The translations under genes and the position numbers were made by a program. Source: Planotetraspora mira (GTDB lineage: Bacteria > Actinomycetota > Actinomycetes > Streptosporangiales > Streptosporangiaceae). Taken from it: a stretch of 64,000 nucleotides of DNA. Shown one piece after another: positions 36,151 through 50,461 of this stretch. The stretch lies in the NCBI RefSeq assembly GCF_016863275.1, contig NZ_BOOO01000001.1, positions 62,001 to 126,000 on the forward strand, given 5' to 3'. The notes beneath the pieces were generated by a model. The model did no database searches. It had not been told where the DNA came from and saw nothing but the letters and a program-made list of their open reading frames with translations. Within the stretch, counting starts at the first letter, position 1; each line of letters opens with the position of its first letter.

Positions 36151-36552
36151 TCAACGGGCCGTGTTCCCGGGGGACGGGGTCGCCCCCGCGACTTCGGCGC
36201 GACGCCGGAGGCGGAAGAGGAAGCCCGCCCACGAGACCAGGATCACGGACACCACGATCAGCCGTACGAGGGCGATGTGGTCCGCGGGGTAGACCACGCC
36301 CTCGATGTAGGTGTCGATGAAGCCGCCGGGAGCCAGGCCGCGCTCCCCCGCGTGGGCCCGTGCCCAGTTCTCCAGGGCCGTCAGGGGGCACTCCACCAGG
36401 CCGGTGAGCTGCACGAGGCCCCAGGCGCACGCCAGCAGGTGCGGCCAGATCAGCCGCGGCCGGTACCAGGCCAGGAAGCCGCCCAGACCGATGTAGGCGA
36501 TGACCAGGAAGTGGACCACCATGGTGGCTTCTGAGATGACGCGATAAGTCAT
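36151..36552 (-). CDS. DUF2784 membrane protein
   Basis: 133 residues with three to four membrane helices. The family pattern is clear: a first helix with VVHFLVIAYIGLGGFLAWYRPRL, then WPHLLACAWGLVQLTGLVECPLTALENWARAHAGE, then GGFIDTYIEGVVYP. Role unknown. GGAGGGCAGATCA precedes the ATG. The first 53-bp repeat array begins 95 bp upstream of its start, in the region where its promoter should be. Confidence 0.8.
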   Translation of the reverse strand: MTYRVISEATMVVHFLVIAYIGLGGFLAWYRPRLIWPHLLACAWGLVQLTGLVECPLTALENWARAHAGERGLAPGGFIDTYIEGVVYPADHIALVRLIVVSVILVSWAGFLFRLRRRAEVAGATPSPGNTAR

Positions 36553-36646
36553 TGATCTGCCCTCCGCCCCCGAAAGTAGATCGCCCCCTCCCCCAGAACA
36601 TCCGTACTCCTACTCACCCTCCCTTGAGTGCGCTCGTGATTTGGGG

Positions 36647-36999
36647 GTGATCATGCACAGGTTCGGCGAAGGGGCCGCCGACGTGCGCGAACTTGGTCCG
36701 TGATCATGCGCGGATTCGGCGAAAGGCCGCCTGACCTGCGAATCCCGATTTCGTGATCATGCACAGATTCGGGGAAGCACCCCACCACCAGGGCGAATTC
36801 AACGCGTGATCATGCAACGAGCCGGCCGCTGCATGATCACGGCCGATATCGGCCCAGGTCGACGACCCGATCGCCGAAAGTGCGCATGATCACGCCCACC
36901 GTTTGGCCAGGTCACGCGGCAAGATTCCGAACCTCTGCATGATCACGGACCAAGTTCGCGCACGTCAGTGCACCTGCCCCCGAACCTGTGCATGATCAC
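36647..36999. repeat. 53-bp-pitch inverted repeat array 1 (4 forward + 4 inverted units)
   Basis: The unit GTGATCATGCACAGGTTCGG (20 bp, small changes allowed) starts at 36647, 36700, 36753 and 36806, exactly 53 bp apart. Its reverse complement ends at 36840, 36893, 36946 and 36999, again exactly 53 bp apart. Units 4 and 5 form a 35-bp centre with perfect 11-bp arms (GTGATCATGCA/TGCATGATCAC). The 33-bp spacers share a loose GACCTGG-like core; the outermost spacer on each side has the same 20 bases (36680-36699 and, inverted, 36947-36966). The pitch is not a multiple of three, so it is not coding. It fills most of the 473-bp gap between the DUF2784 and subtilase genes. Confidence 0.95.
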
Positions 37000-37007
37000 C
37001 CTCCATC

Positions 37008-37023
37008 CCCCCCACGAGGGGGG
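37008..37023 (-). terminator. Subtilase terminator
   Basis: CCCCCC-ACGA-GGGGGG, a 6-bp all-GC stem directly after the stop codon at 37026. Confidence 0.6.
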
Positions 37024-37025
37024 TG

Positions 37026-38663
37026 TCAGGGGGTGAGGGTGGCGGCTTGGGCGGCGTTGGCTATGCCGTGGCCGAAGAAGCCGTTCCGCTCCTTGGTCCC
37101 CTCACACGTCTGCGTGGCCGTGCCGTACTTGAAGGCGCGCGGCGTCGGGCAGGACGTCTGGGTCGCCGACGCGTACAGGAGTTTCTCCACCTGGTTCGGG
37201 TCCATGGTCAGACCGCCCTTGCCGGGCACGCCGAACCGGCTGATGATGATCGCCGCGATTCCCGTCACATGCGGGGCGGCCATCGAGGTGCCCTCAAGGT
37301 ACTGGTAGTAGGCGCACGTCCCCCCACGGCAGTCGCGCACGACGGACGCGTCGACCGGGTTGCCGTTGCCGTCGATCTGGTGCCCGGCCTTCAGCACGGC
37401 GGTCGGGGCCGCGGCGAGGATCTCCCTGCGCTCCCCGACCAGAGAGGTCCCGCTGTCGAAGATGTCGCCGCCCGGCGCCGCGATGTCGGTCTGCTCGACC
37501 CCGTAGTCGGAGTAGGCGGCCTTCTGGCCGCTGGGGCCCACCGAGGAGACCGCGATGACTCCGGGGAGTTCGGTCGGCACGTTGAGGCAGGTGTTGTCGA
37601 CCGTGCGCTCCTTCTCGGCCCCGAGCGGATAGTCGGGGCTGGCCGTGTCCTTGCTCGGCTTGCCCAGGTCGGAGCCGCTGTTGCCGATGGCGGTGACCAT
37701 GGTGACGCCGCGCTGGTGTGCGTAGGCGACGGCCCTGCGCATGCCGACGAGGATGCCGCGCTGGGCCAGTTGGTCGGCCCGCGAGTCCTGCGGGCTGGCC
37801 GCGCAGTTGAACGTCCAGGGGTCGACGTAGAAGCTCATGTTGACCACGTCGACACCCACGTCGCCCGCGTAGGCCAGGGCGTCCATGGTCGGCTTGAGGA
37901 AGAAGTAGCCGGAGTCGGTCCCGGCCCTCAGGTTGACCAGCGACACGTCGGGTGCGACCCCGGCGACGCCGATACCGTTGATCGGCGAGCCGATGGTGCT
38001 GGCCACATGGGTGCCGTGCCCGTCGTCGTCCACGTCGGCGGGGTCCTTGCAGCCCGCCACCTCGCAGGCGCCGTCGAACTTCTTGCCGTTGACGTCGTTC
38101 GGCAGGTCGGTGACGAAGTTGCGGCTCAACTGGCGGTTGAAGTTGGCCGCGATGTCGGGGTGGTTGCCGTCGACCCCGGTGTCGATGATGCCCACCAGCA
38201 CCTGGTGGTTGCCCCGCGCCTTGGCGTACGACCCGGTGGGCGTGGCGCCGATCATTCTCATGTCCCACTGCCGGTCGGACAGCGGGTCGCCGGCCACGGC
38301 CTTCGCTCCCCCCGACGTCTTCGGCGGGGGTGCCGCCATCGGCATGTCGGCGGCGGAGCCGATGGGGAGGTCGGGCGTGACCCCGACGACGGAGGGGCTG
38401 TCCGCCAGCGGTTCCGGAGCCGGGGCGCGTACGACGAGGTAGCCGAGCCTGTCGTCCTGGGACTCGATCACGCCCCCCGCGGCGGTGACCGCACGTGAGG
38501 CCGTGTCACGGGCACCGTCGGCGTAGAAGACCAGGTAGTCGCCGCCCTTGACGGGCGGGACGGACTTGACGGTCGGCATCGAGACACCGGCCGTGGCAGC
38601 GCTCGCGACGCCCACCAGTGCGATCGAAAACAGTGCCTTCGCGACACGCCCCCGTGATTTCAA
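37026..38663 (-). CDS. Secreted subtilisin-like serine protease (S8)
   Basis: 545 residues. A TTG start with GGAGGAG just upstream gives a signal peptide (LKSRGRVAKALFSIALVGVASAATA). A short I9-like propeptide (about 40-95) precedes the catalytic domain. The triad is Asp in GIIDTGVDG (about 161), His in GHGTHVAS (about 216) and Ser in GTSMAAPHV (about 460), with the oxyanion Asn in VTAIGNSG. Six or more cysteines suggest disulfides, as expected outside the cell. It lies between array 1 and the solitary repeat unit. Confidence 0.93.
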   Translation of the reverse strand: MKSRGRVAKALFSIALVGVASAATAGVSMPTVKSVPPVKGGDYLVFYADGARDTASRAVTAAGGVIESQDDRLGYLVVRAPAPEPLADSPSVVGVTPDLPIGSAADMPMAAPPPKTSGGAKAVAGDPLSDRQWDMRMIGATPTGSYAKARGNHQVLVGIIDTGVDGNHPDIAANFNRQLSRNFVTDLPNDVNGKKFDGACEVAGCKDPADVDDDGHGTHVASTIGSPINGIGVAGVAPDVSLVNLRAGTDSGYFFLKPTMDALAYAGDVGVDVVNMSFYVDPWTFNCAASPQDSRADQLAQRGILVGMRRAVAYAHQRGVTMVTAIGNSGSDLGKPSKDTASPDYPLGAEKERTVDNTCLNVPTELPGVIAVSSVGPSGQKAAYSDYGVEQTDIAAPGGDIFDSGTSLVGERREILAAAPTAVLKAGHQIDGNGNPVDASVVRDCRGGTCAYYQYLEGTSMAAPHVTGIAAIIISRFGVPGKGGLTMDPNQVEKLLYASATQTSCPTPRAFKYGTATQTCEGTKERNGFFGHGIANAAQAATLTP

Positions 38664-38830
38664 CGACTCCTCCTCGATCCGGGCCCGGCATCCCTCGCAA
38701 GTGCCCGCCATCCAGCGCGCGAATCAACCACCTTGCAGGGATACTTCCCGTTTTGTACGGCTATCGCCCCCGCCGCCACGACCAGGCACAGGCTCCGGGA
38801 CCTTACCCCTCCCCGGCGAAAAGCCCGGCC

Positions 38831-38850
38831 GTGATCATGCAAAGACTCGT
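38831..38850 (+). repeat. Solitary copy of the 53-bp array unit
   Basis: GTGATCATGCAAAGACTCGT matches the first 11 bases of the array unit exactly and 14 or more of its 20 positions. No further copy occurs 53 bp on either side. It lies in the 274-bp gap between the subtilase start and gltD end. The rest of that gap holds only the gltD terminator. Confidence 0.6.
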
Positions 38851-38894
38851 CCCGACCGGCTGATGTCCGGCGAAACGGGCCGCACCGGCGAGGT

Positions 38895-38928
38895 CCCGTG
38901 CGCGATCGCCCCCACGATCACGCACGGG
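38895..38928 (-). terminator. gltBD operon terminator
   Basis: CCCGTGCGCGATCG (38895-38908) pairs with CGATCACGCACGGG (38915-38928) with one C-A mismatch and loop CCCCCA, just past the gltD stop codon. Confidence 0.75.
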
Positions 38929-38937
38929 TCCCCGGCG

Positions 38938-40422
<1,485 letters not shown>

Positions 40423-40434
40423 CTGGTGTGCCCC

Positions 40435-44958
<4,524 letters not shown>

Positions 44959-45115
44959 CTAGTCACTCCCGTCGTCATCGTCTGTTCGAAACAGAGGGAC
45001 GACGTTGGCCCTGCTGCAATTATGGTACGTAGAGATTACCGCACCCTGCCGGAATAGTCCCCGTGGGTCCGCTTCGCGAATCTTCATTGGTTAACACGAT
45101 GGATACAGTTGCCGC

Positions 45116-46681
45116 ATGGCGGCTCATGAGGCGATCGATCAGCTCTTGACCTCGGCGGGCGTGGACAGCCGCCGTCTCCGCAGGGCGCTCGGCCTTCTCG
45201 GCGGCGGCGACTGGTGGACTCTGGCCGATCTCGTCCGGGAGACCGCGACATCGCGGCGTTCCATCGAGTCGCTGCTGCGTGAGCTCACCCTTGAGCGCAG
45301 CGGCGATCGCTTCCGGCTGCCGGCCGATCGCGCCCGACGTTATAACGAAGCCTTCGGTCCCGATATTTCGGACCTGACGGATCCGGTCGCCGGCCTGGCC
45401 GGGGAGCACGCCGAGACCCTCGAGCGGCTGAGGGAGCTGATCGCCAAGGCCCCGCGGGGCCGCCACACGCTCGACCATGTCGCCGCGACCGCCGACACGG
45501 TCCTGCGGCGGGCCCTGCTGCTCGGGGCCCGCTTCTGGCTGCCGGGCGCCAGGCTGCTCTGCGTGGGCGATCACGACCTGACCTCCCTCGCCGTACGGAT
45601 GATCCATCCGGATGTGGACGTCACGGTCGTCGACATCGACGAGCGGATCCTCGACTACATCGACGCCCAGGGCCTCGGTGTCAGGACCCGCTGGACGGAC
45701 CTGCGCCTGGGCCTCGCCCCGTCCGCGCGCGGTCAGGCCGACCTGGCGATCACCGATCCGCCCTACACGCCCGACGGGATCGGCCTGTTCGTGGCACGCG
45801 CGGCCGAGGGGCTGCGGGACCGCGACCACGGCCGGATCCTCCTGGCCTACGGCGCGTCCGAACGCACCCCCATGCTGGCCCTCAAGGTACAGAACACCTT
45901 GTCTGACCTAAATCTTCTTAATGAAGCGATATTTCCGGACTTCAATAGGTACGACGGGGCCGAGGCCATCGGCAGCGCCGCCGACCTCTACATTCTCCGG
46001 CCGACGACCAAGACGTGGCCTGCCGTCGCCTCCCGGGTCGACAGGCTCGCCACCGCGATCTACACCCAGGGTCCCCAGTCCGTCGAGGCCGCCTCTGCGG
46101 CGGGTGCGCCCGCCGGAGAGGATCTGGCGGAGTTCGCCCCCGCCCTGCTCGCCGGGGAATGGCCCCGAGAACTGCTGCCGAAGGTGCCCAGGACGAGGCT
46201 GTCCACCCTGCTCGCCAAGCCGTACGCCGCCGCGCCGGAACGGGTGGCCGTGGCCATGCCCGCCGGGCTTGAGACGGCCCTTCCCCGGTTGCTGCTCGCG
46301 ACCCGGGCCAGGCACGTGCGCGTCCTGCTCGCCGCCAGGCCGGACGACCTGCCCGCGCTGACGGAGGCGGTCCGCCCCGTGTACGACGTCACCTGCCGGT
46401 CCACCGGCGCGGGGGCCGTCCTCGACGCCGTACGGCTGCCGCTCCCCGACGCCGATGTCGCGCGGATCGTCCGGCGGATCCTCGACAGCGCGCACGGCAA
46501 GGTGGCCAACACCTGGCGCGAGGCGCTGGCCGAGACGGCCGGGCTGACCAGGAAGGAGGCCAGGGCCGTGGTCGAGGAGGCCGCGCCGTGGGCAGGGGAT
46601 CTCACCGCACTGGAACTGCCCCTTCACCGCCTCGCCGGGCTTCCCGCCGACGTGTCGGAGACACTGGCCGGGGCCCGTTGA
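45116..46681 (+). CDS. Bis-aminopropyl spermidine synthase-family protein (BpsA-like)
   Basis: 521 residues. An N-terminal winged-helix-like segment (about 20-70; LADLVRETATSRRSIESLLREL) precedes the Rossmann aminopropyltransferase-like domain with LLCVGDHDLTSLAVRM, VTVVDIDERILDYI and the motif ADLAITDPPYTPDG. Named relatives add aminopropyl groups from decarboxylated S-adenosylmethionine to make branched polyamines. The C-terminal 170 residues (Ala/Arg/Leu-rich) are extra. Divergent from gltB. A cluster of AT-ending codons (about 45900-45952) covers LNLLNEAIFPDFN. Activity in this organism is inferred only. Confidence 0.75.
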   Translation: MAAHEAIDQLLTSAGVDSRRLRRALGLLGGGDWWTLADLVRETATSRRSIESLLRELTLERSGDRFRLPADRARRYNEAFGPDISDLTDPVAGLAGEHAETLERLRELIAKAPRGRHTLDHVAATADTVLRRALLLGARFWLPGARLLCVGDHDLTSLAVRMIHPDVDVTVVDIDERILDYIDAQGLGVRTRWTDLRLGLAPSARGQADLAITDPPYTPDGIGLFVARAAEGLRDRDHGRILLAYGASERTPMLALKVQNTLSDLNLLNEAIFPDFNRYDGAEAIGSAADLYILRPTTKTWPAVASRVDRLATAIYTQGPQSVEAASAAGAPAGEDLAEFAPALLAGEWPRELLPKVPRTRLSTLLAKPYAAAPERVAVAMPAGLETALPRLLLATRARHVRVLLAARPDDLPALTEAVRPVYDVTCRSTGAGAVLDAVRLPLPDADVARIVRRILDSAHGKVANTWREALAETAGLTRKEARAVVEEAAPWAGDLTALELPLHRLAGLPADVSETLAGAR

Positions 46682-46685
46682 CCTG

Positions 46686-47597
46686 TCAGGTGGCCGGCGG
46701 AGGAGACTCGGACTCCCCGTATCCTCCGGACCCCGGATCGGGCTCGCTGGGCGGCGCTTCCGACGGCTGCGCCGTGTCGTCTCCCTCGTCCCCTCCGGCG
46801 GGGGCCGCGGGCAGCCCGGCGACCGCGACCACGCGGCGGTAGAGCGCCTTCTCCGACTCCCGGACCGCCAGCCCGAGCGTGACGAAGTCGTCCTTGCCCC
46901 CCGGCTCGGCGCCGTCCGCGCGGCCGATCCAGGCGAGGCCGACGAAGTGCCCCATCGCCTGGCCGCTGGCCTCCGTATACCCCTGGAACTGCGCCTTCTC
47001 CGACTCCAGCGGCAGCACCCAGCCGTCGTGGTGCAGGGCCTTGAGGTTGTCGACGAGTTCGTTCGCGGCGTCCACGTCGGCCAGGTTGAACATCGTGTAC
47101 TGGGCGACGTAGTCGCCGTCGGCGGTCGCGTACAGCCCGCGGACGGCCTGCTCGCAGCCCGCGTCGGCCAACTCTCCCGCCAGGCCGCCCCACACGGTGC
47201 CGCCGCAGTTGTCGTCCAGGCGGCTGGCGATCCTCTTCAGGGCGATCCTGCCCGACGTGAGCGTCTTGGCGCCGAAGACCTCCTTGGCCGTGAGCGGCGC
47301 CGCGTCGGCCTTCCTGTCGGCTATAGGCCCGAACTGCTTGGGGGACGGCCATGCCTGGTAGAGGTCCGGCCGGGCCTTCCCGAAGGGGTCCGACCCCTGC
47401 TCGTCCGGCGCCGCGGCGTTCCCGGTTATCGAGGTGGCCAGCAGGACCAGGCCCAACGCGGTCGCGAGGGTGGCGGCGATCGACCCGGTCCACACCAGGA
47501 CGCGCCGCTGACTGTCGCTCATCCCCGACTCGGCGGGGGGTGCCGAGTCGGCCCATCTGTCCCGGGAACCGGACGTCCGGCGCTTTCGCTTGGTCAT
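46686..47597 (-). CDS. Single-pass membrane protein of unknown function
   Basis: 303 residues. A basic N-terminus (MTKRKRRTSGSRDRW) is followed by one membrane helix (about 32-54), then an external domain with two cysteines (DDNCGGTVWGG and DAGCEQAVRG) and a Pro/Glu/Ser-rich tail. Not a family I can name. Its ATG overlaps the stop codon of the VIT1 gene (ATGA), so it is translated from the same message as VIT1 and lgt. It converges on the BpsA-like gene with a 4-bp gap. Confidence 0.7.
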   Translation of the reverse strand: MTKRKRRTSGSRDRWADSAPPAESGMSDSQRRVLVWTGSIAATLATALGLVLLATSITGNAAAPDEQGSDPFGKARPDLYQAWPSPKQFGPIADRKADAAPLTAKEVFGAKTLTSGRIALKRIASRLDDNCGGTVWGGLAGELADAGCEQAVRGLYATADGDYVAQYTMFNLADVDAANELVDNLKALHHDGWVLPLESEKAQFQGYTEASGQAMGHFVGLAWIGRADGAEPGGKDDFVTLGLAVRESEKALYRRVVAVAGLPAAPAGGDEGDDTAQPSEAPPSEPDPGSGGYGESESPPPAT

Positions 47598-48313
47598 GAA
47601 CCGCCGGCTCCGATGAGCGTGCCAAGCCCCCAAGTCAGACTCGCCGCGAGGCCGCCGACGAGGAGCTGGCGCAGGCCGCTGAACCACCAGCTTCGCGCGG
47701 TCACCCTGGAGACCAGCGCGCCCGCGGCGAACAGAGCCAGCATCGACGCGACCGCCGGGATCCACAGGACCGTCAGCCCGAGGAGGTACGGCACCAGCGG
47801 GATGAGCGCCCCCACGCCGAAGGAGACGAAGGACGAGGCCGCCGCGAGGACCGGCGAGGGCAGGTCCTGCGGGTCGACGCCGATCTCCGCCCGCGTGTGG
47901 ACCACGAGCGCCTGCTCCGGGTTGCGGGAGATCTGCCTGGCGACCTCCCTCGCGGTGTCCGGCTCCACGCCGCGCTGCATGTAAAGCTGCGCCAGCTCGT
48001 CCTCCTCCGACTGAGGATTGCGCGCCAGCTCTCGCCGTTCGATGTCGATCTCGGCCTCGGCCAGCTCCCGCTGGCTGGCGACCGACACGTACTCGCCGCC
48101 CGCCATGGAGAACGCGCCGGCCGCAAGGCCCGCCACACCCGCCAGGGAGACGATCTTCGTGTCGGCGGTTCCTCCCGCGACACCGGCGATCAGGGCGAAA
48201 TTGGAGACCAAGCCGTCCATCGCACCGAACACCGCAGGCCTGAGCCACCCACCGGTGACGTCCCGGTGCTGGTGATGGATCTCGGCCCGCGCCCCCGAGC
48301 CGCCTTCGGTCAT
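47594..48313 (-). CDS. VIT1/CCC1-family transporter
   Basis: 239 residues with five membrane helices. The family motifs are clear: GAMDGLVSNFALIAGVAGG (first helix) and AGAFSMAGGEYVSVASQREL before a charged cytoplasmic segment with ELARNPQSEEDELAQLYMQRGV. Relatives carry Fe2+ or Mn2+ out of the cytosol; metal specificity is not known here. It overlaps lgt by ATGA and the membrane-protein gene after it by ATGA. Confidence 0.88.
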   Translation of the reverse strand: MTEGGSGARAEIHHQHRDVTGGWLRPAVFGAMDGLVSNFALIAGVAGGTADTKIVSLAGVAGLAAGAFSMAGGEYVSVASQRELAEAEIDIERRELARNPQSEEDELAQLYMQRGVEPDTAREVARQISRNPEQALVVHTRAEIGVDPQDLPSPVLAAASSFVSFGVGALIPLVPYLLGLTVLWIPAVASMLALFAAGALVSRVTARSWWFSGLRQLLVGGLAASLTWGLGTLIGAGGS

Positions 48314-49575
48314 CTCTGGCCGGCCTCCCGGTCAGGTACGGCCTGAGCCTCGCCTGCCGCCCGTTCGCCGTCCTGACCGTCCTGGACGTCCTGACCGTCC
48401 TGGTCGTCTGCCGAGGCGGGGTCGGGAGCCGTCACGGGCGGGGCGATGTCGGACTCGTCCGCCTGGTCCCGCTGGTGCGCCGGGTCGACCCCGTCCGCCT
48501 CCTCCGCGGCCTCGGCGACAGCGACCTCCGCTGTGTCGGACGCTGATTCGGCCGCTGTGTCGAACGCTGCGCCCGCTGCCGTGTCCGCCGCCGCGTCGCC
48601 CGCCGTCTCCCCGACCGGTTCGCTCGTGAAGGCGGCGACCTTCGTCTGCCCTGCCGCTAACTCGGAACCGTCCGCACGCTCCCCCGCGGATCCGTCCTCG
48701 CTCGCGTCGGCTGCGGCGTCCGCCGCGGGCCCGTCACCGTCGGCGGGCTCCACGGGGACGTCGACGATCTCCTCGCCCTTCCTGTTCCTGGCGAACCAGA
48801 AGTACGCCACGGCCAGGATGAAGATGACCACCGAGGTCCACTGGTTGAGCCGGAGCCCGAGGATGTGGTGTGCGGGATCGACCCGCAGCCCCTCGATCCA
48901 GAACCTGCCCAGGGTGTATCCCGCGACGTACAGCGCCAGCAGGCGGCCGTGGCGCAGGGTGAAGCGCCTGGCCAGCAACACCAGGACGCCCGCGAGGGCG
49001 AGATCCCACAGTGACTCGTAGAGGAACGTCGGGTGGTAGGTCTCCACGCCGGCGATCGCGCCCGGACGGCCAGGATCGATCTCGAGGCCCCAGGGCAACG
49101 TGGTCGGGCTGCCGAACAGCTCCTGGTTGAAGTAGTTGCCCCACCGGCCGATGGCCTGGGCCACCGCGACCGCGGGGGCGAGGGCGTCGGCCACCGCGGT
49201 GAAGGAGATCCCGCGCCGCCGGCAGCCGATGTAGACACCGAGCGCGCCGAGCGCGATCGCGCCCCAGATGCCGAGGCCGCCCTTCCAGATGAAGAGCGTG
49301 TCGATCGGCCGGTTGGGCGCTTCGGATCCGAAGTACAGCTGCCAGTCGGTGATGACGTGATAGAGACGCCCGCCGACCAGGCCGAACGGCACGGCCCAGA
49401 CGGCGAGATCGGTGATCGTTCCAGCCGCGCCGCCGCGGGCGCGCCAACGGTGCTCGCCGATCCAGACGGCGACGATGACGCCGAGCACGATGCACAGCGC
49501 GTAGGCCCGGATCGGGATCGGGCCGAGATCCCAGACACCCTGTGACGGACTGGGAATCGAGGCGAGGGGTGGCAT
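48310..49575 (-). CDS. lgt: Prolipoprotein diacylglyceryl transferase
   Basis: First step of lipoprotein maturation: moves diacylglycerol from phosphatidylglycerol to the lipobox Cys. 421 residues. Family signatures are GGRLYHVITDWQLYF, GGLGIWGAIALG and GRWGNYFNQELFG, with HPTFLYESLWDL. The ATG at 49575 starts MPPLASIPSPSQGVWDLGP. The catalytic body ends near residue 275; the remaining 145 residues are an acidic, Ala-rich tail with short repeats (QDGQDVQDGQDG). Several lipoproteins in this window would need this enzyme. Confidence 0.95.
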   Translation of the reverse strand: MPPLASIPSPSQGVWDLGPIPIRAYALCIVLGVIVAVWIGEHRWRARGGAAGTITDLAVWAVPFGLVGGRLYHVITDWQLYFGSEAPNRPIDTLFIWKGGLGIWGAIALGALGVYIGCRRRGISFTAVADALAPAVAVAQAIGRWGNYFNQELFGSPTTLPWGLEIDPGRPGAIAGVETYHPTFLYESLWDLALAGVLVLLARRFTLRHGRLLALYVAGYTLGRFWIEGLRVDPAHHILGLRLNQWTSVVIFILAVAYFWFARNRKGEEIVDVPVEPADGDGPAADAAADASEDGSAGERADGSELAAGQTKVAAFTSEPVGETAGDAAADTAAGAAFDTAAESASDTAEVAVAEAAEEADGVDPAHQRDQADESDIAPPVTAPDPASADDQDGQDVQDGQDGERAAGEAQAVPDREAGQR

Positions 49576-49640
49576 GTCAGGTGACGTTACCGTAAGTCCG
49601 CCCGCCCTCGGTGCACACCGCGGAGTACAGGTGCCGAAGC

Positions 49641-50387
49641 TCACTTGGCCGCATCGAGAACGGCCTCCCGCAGAGCGCTCGGCACGAACGCGGTGGTTCC
49701 CAGACTCTGCCCGTCCAGCATGACGGTCGGCGTCCCGGGCAACTTCTGAGTGGCGATGACCTGGGCGGAGTACTGCTGGTGGGCGGCGACGTTCTTCTGG
49801 TCGCGCACGCAGGTCTCGAAGTCCGCGCCCGTGACGCCGATGTCACGGCCCCAGCGGACCAGGTCGTCGGCGCCGAACCCGACCGACGTCTCGCTCGGCT
49901 GCTCCTGGTACAGCCTGTCGTGGTACTTGATCCATTGGGCGCCGTCCGTCACGCACCGGGCCGCCGAGGCCGCACGCAGCGAGTTCGACATCGTCGGCTC
50001 CTGCTTGAAGATCGTGAGCAGGTGGTAGACGACCTTGGCCTTGCCCTCGGCGGCCAGGTTCTTCAGTGTCGACCCGCTGGTCAGCTCCAATTGCTTGCAG
50101 GCGGGGCACTGGTAGTCCTCGTAGACGTCGATCACGGGCGCGGTGACTCCTGGCCTCGCCATGACGATCGGGCCGTCCGGCTGGATCGTGACCGGCGCGA
50201 GAGCACCCGTGACCTGCTCCGACGCGCTCTGCCGTACCGACCACCAGGTGACCGCGCCGGCGACCACGACGATCACGCCGATCGTGGTCAGCATGGTCGT
50301 GCGCTTGCGCTGCTCCTGTTTGCGGACCGCCTCGCGCTGAGCCGCGGCCCGCGCCTTGGCCGAGGCCTCCCGTGCCCTCTTACTCAA
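49641..50387 (-). CDS. Membrane-anchored DsbA-like thiol oxidoreductase
   Basis: 248 residues. A basic Ala/Arg/Gln-rich N-terminus (SKRAREASAKARAAAQREAVRK) precedes one membrane helix (about 32-50), and the outside part is a thioredoxin/DsbA fold with active site YEDYQCPACKQLE and cis-Pro region LPGTPTVMLDG. It probably forms or passes disulfides in exported proteins. The TTG at 50387 begins the usual Ser-Lys-Arg start of this group. MauE lies upstream on the same strand and may supply the redox partner. Confidence 0.88.
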   Translation of the reverse strand: MSKRAREASAKARAAAQREAVRKQEQRKRTTMLTTIGVIVVVAGAVTWWSVRQSASEQVTGALAPVTIQPDGPIVMARPGVTAPVIDVYEDYQCPACKQLELTSGSTLKNLAAEGKAKVVYHLLTIFKQEPTMSNSLRAASAARCVTDGAQWIKYHDRLYQEQPSETSVGFGADDLVRWGRDIGVTGADFETCVRDQKNVAAHQQYSAQVIATQKLPGTPTVMLDGQSLGTTAFVPSALREAVLDAAK

Positions 50388-50461
50388 GCAAGCCCCCCGT
50401 GGCTGCTCCGCCGGCCATCCCGCGCCGGCCTCAGACAGATCGCGGTGAGCCCGCGACCTCG

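Noticed and set aside
36647-36999. CRISPR array
   Set aside because: Repeats are only 20 bp, reverse orientation halfway, vary in sequence, and the spacers resemble each other; no cas genes are present.
44959-45115. GlnR binding site upstream of gltB
   Set aside because: GTAAT-N6-GTACC-like bases are present, but the match to GTnAC-N6-GnAAC is too weak to claim.
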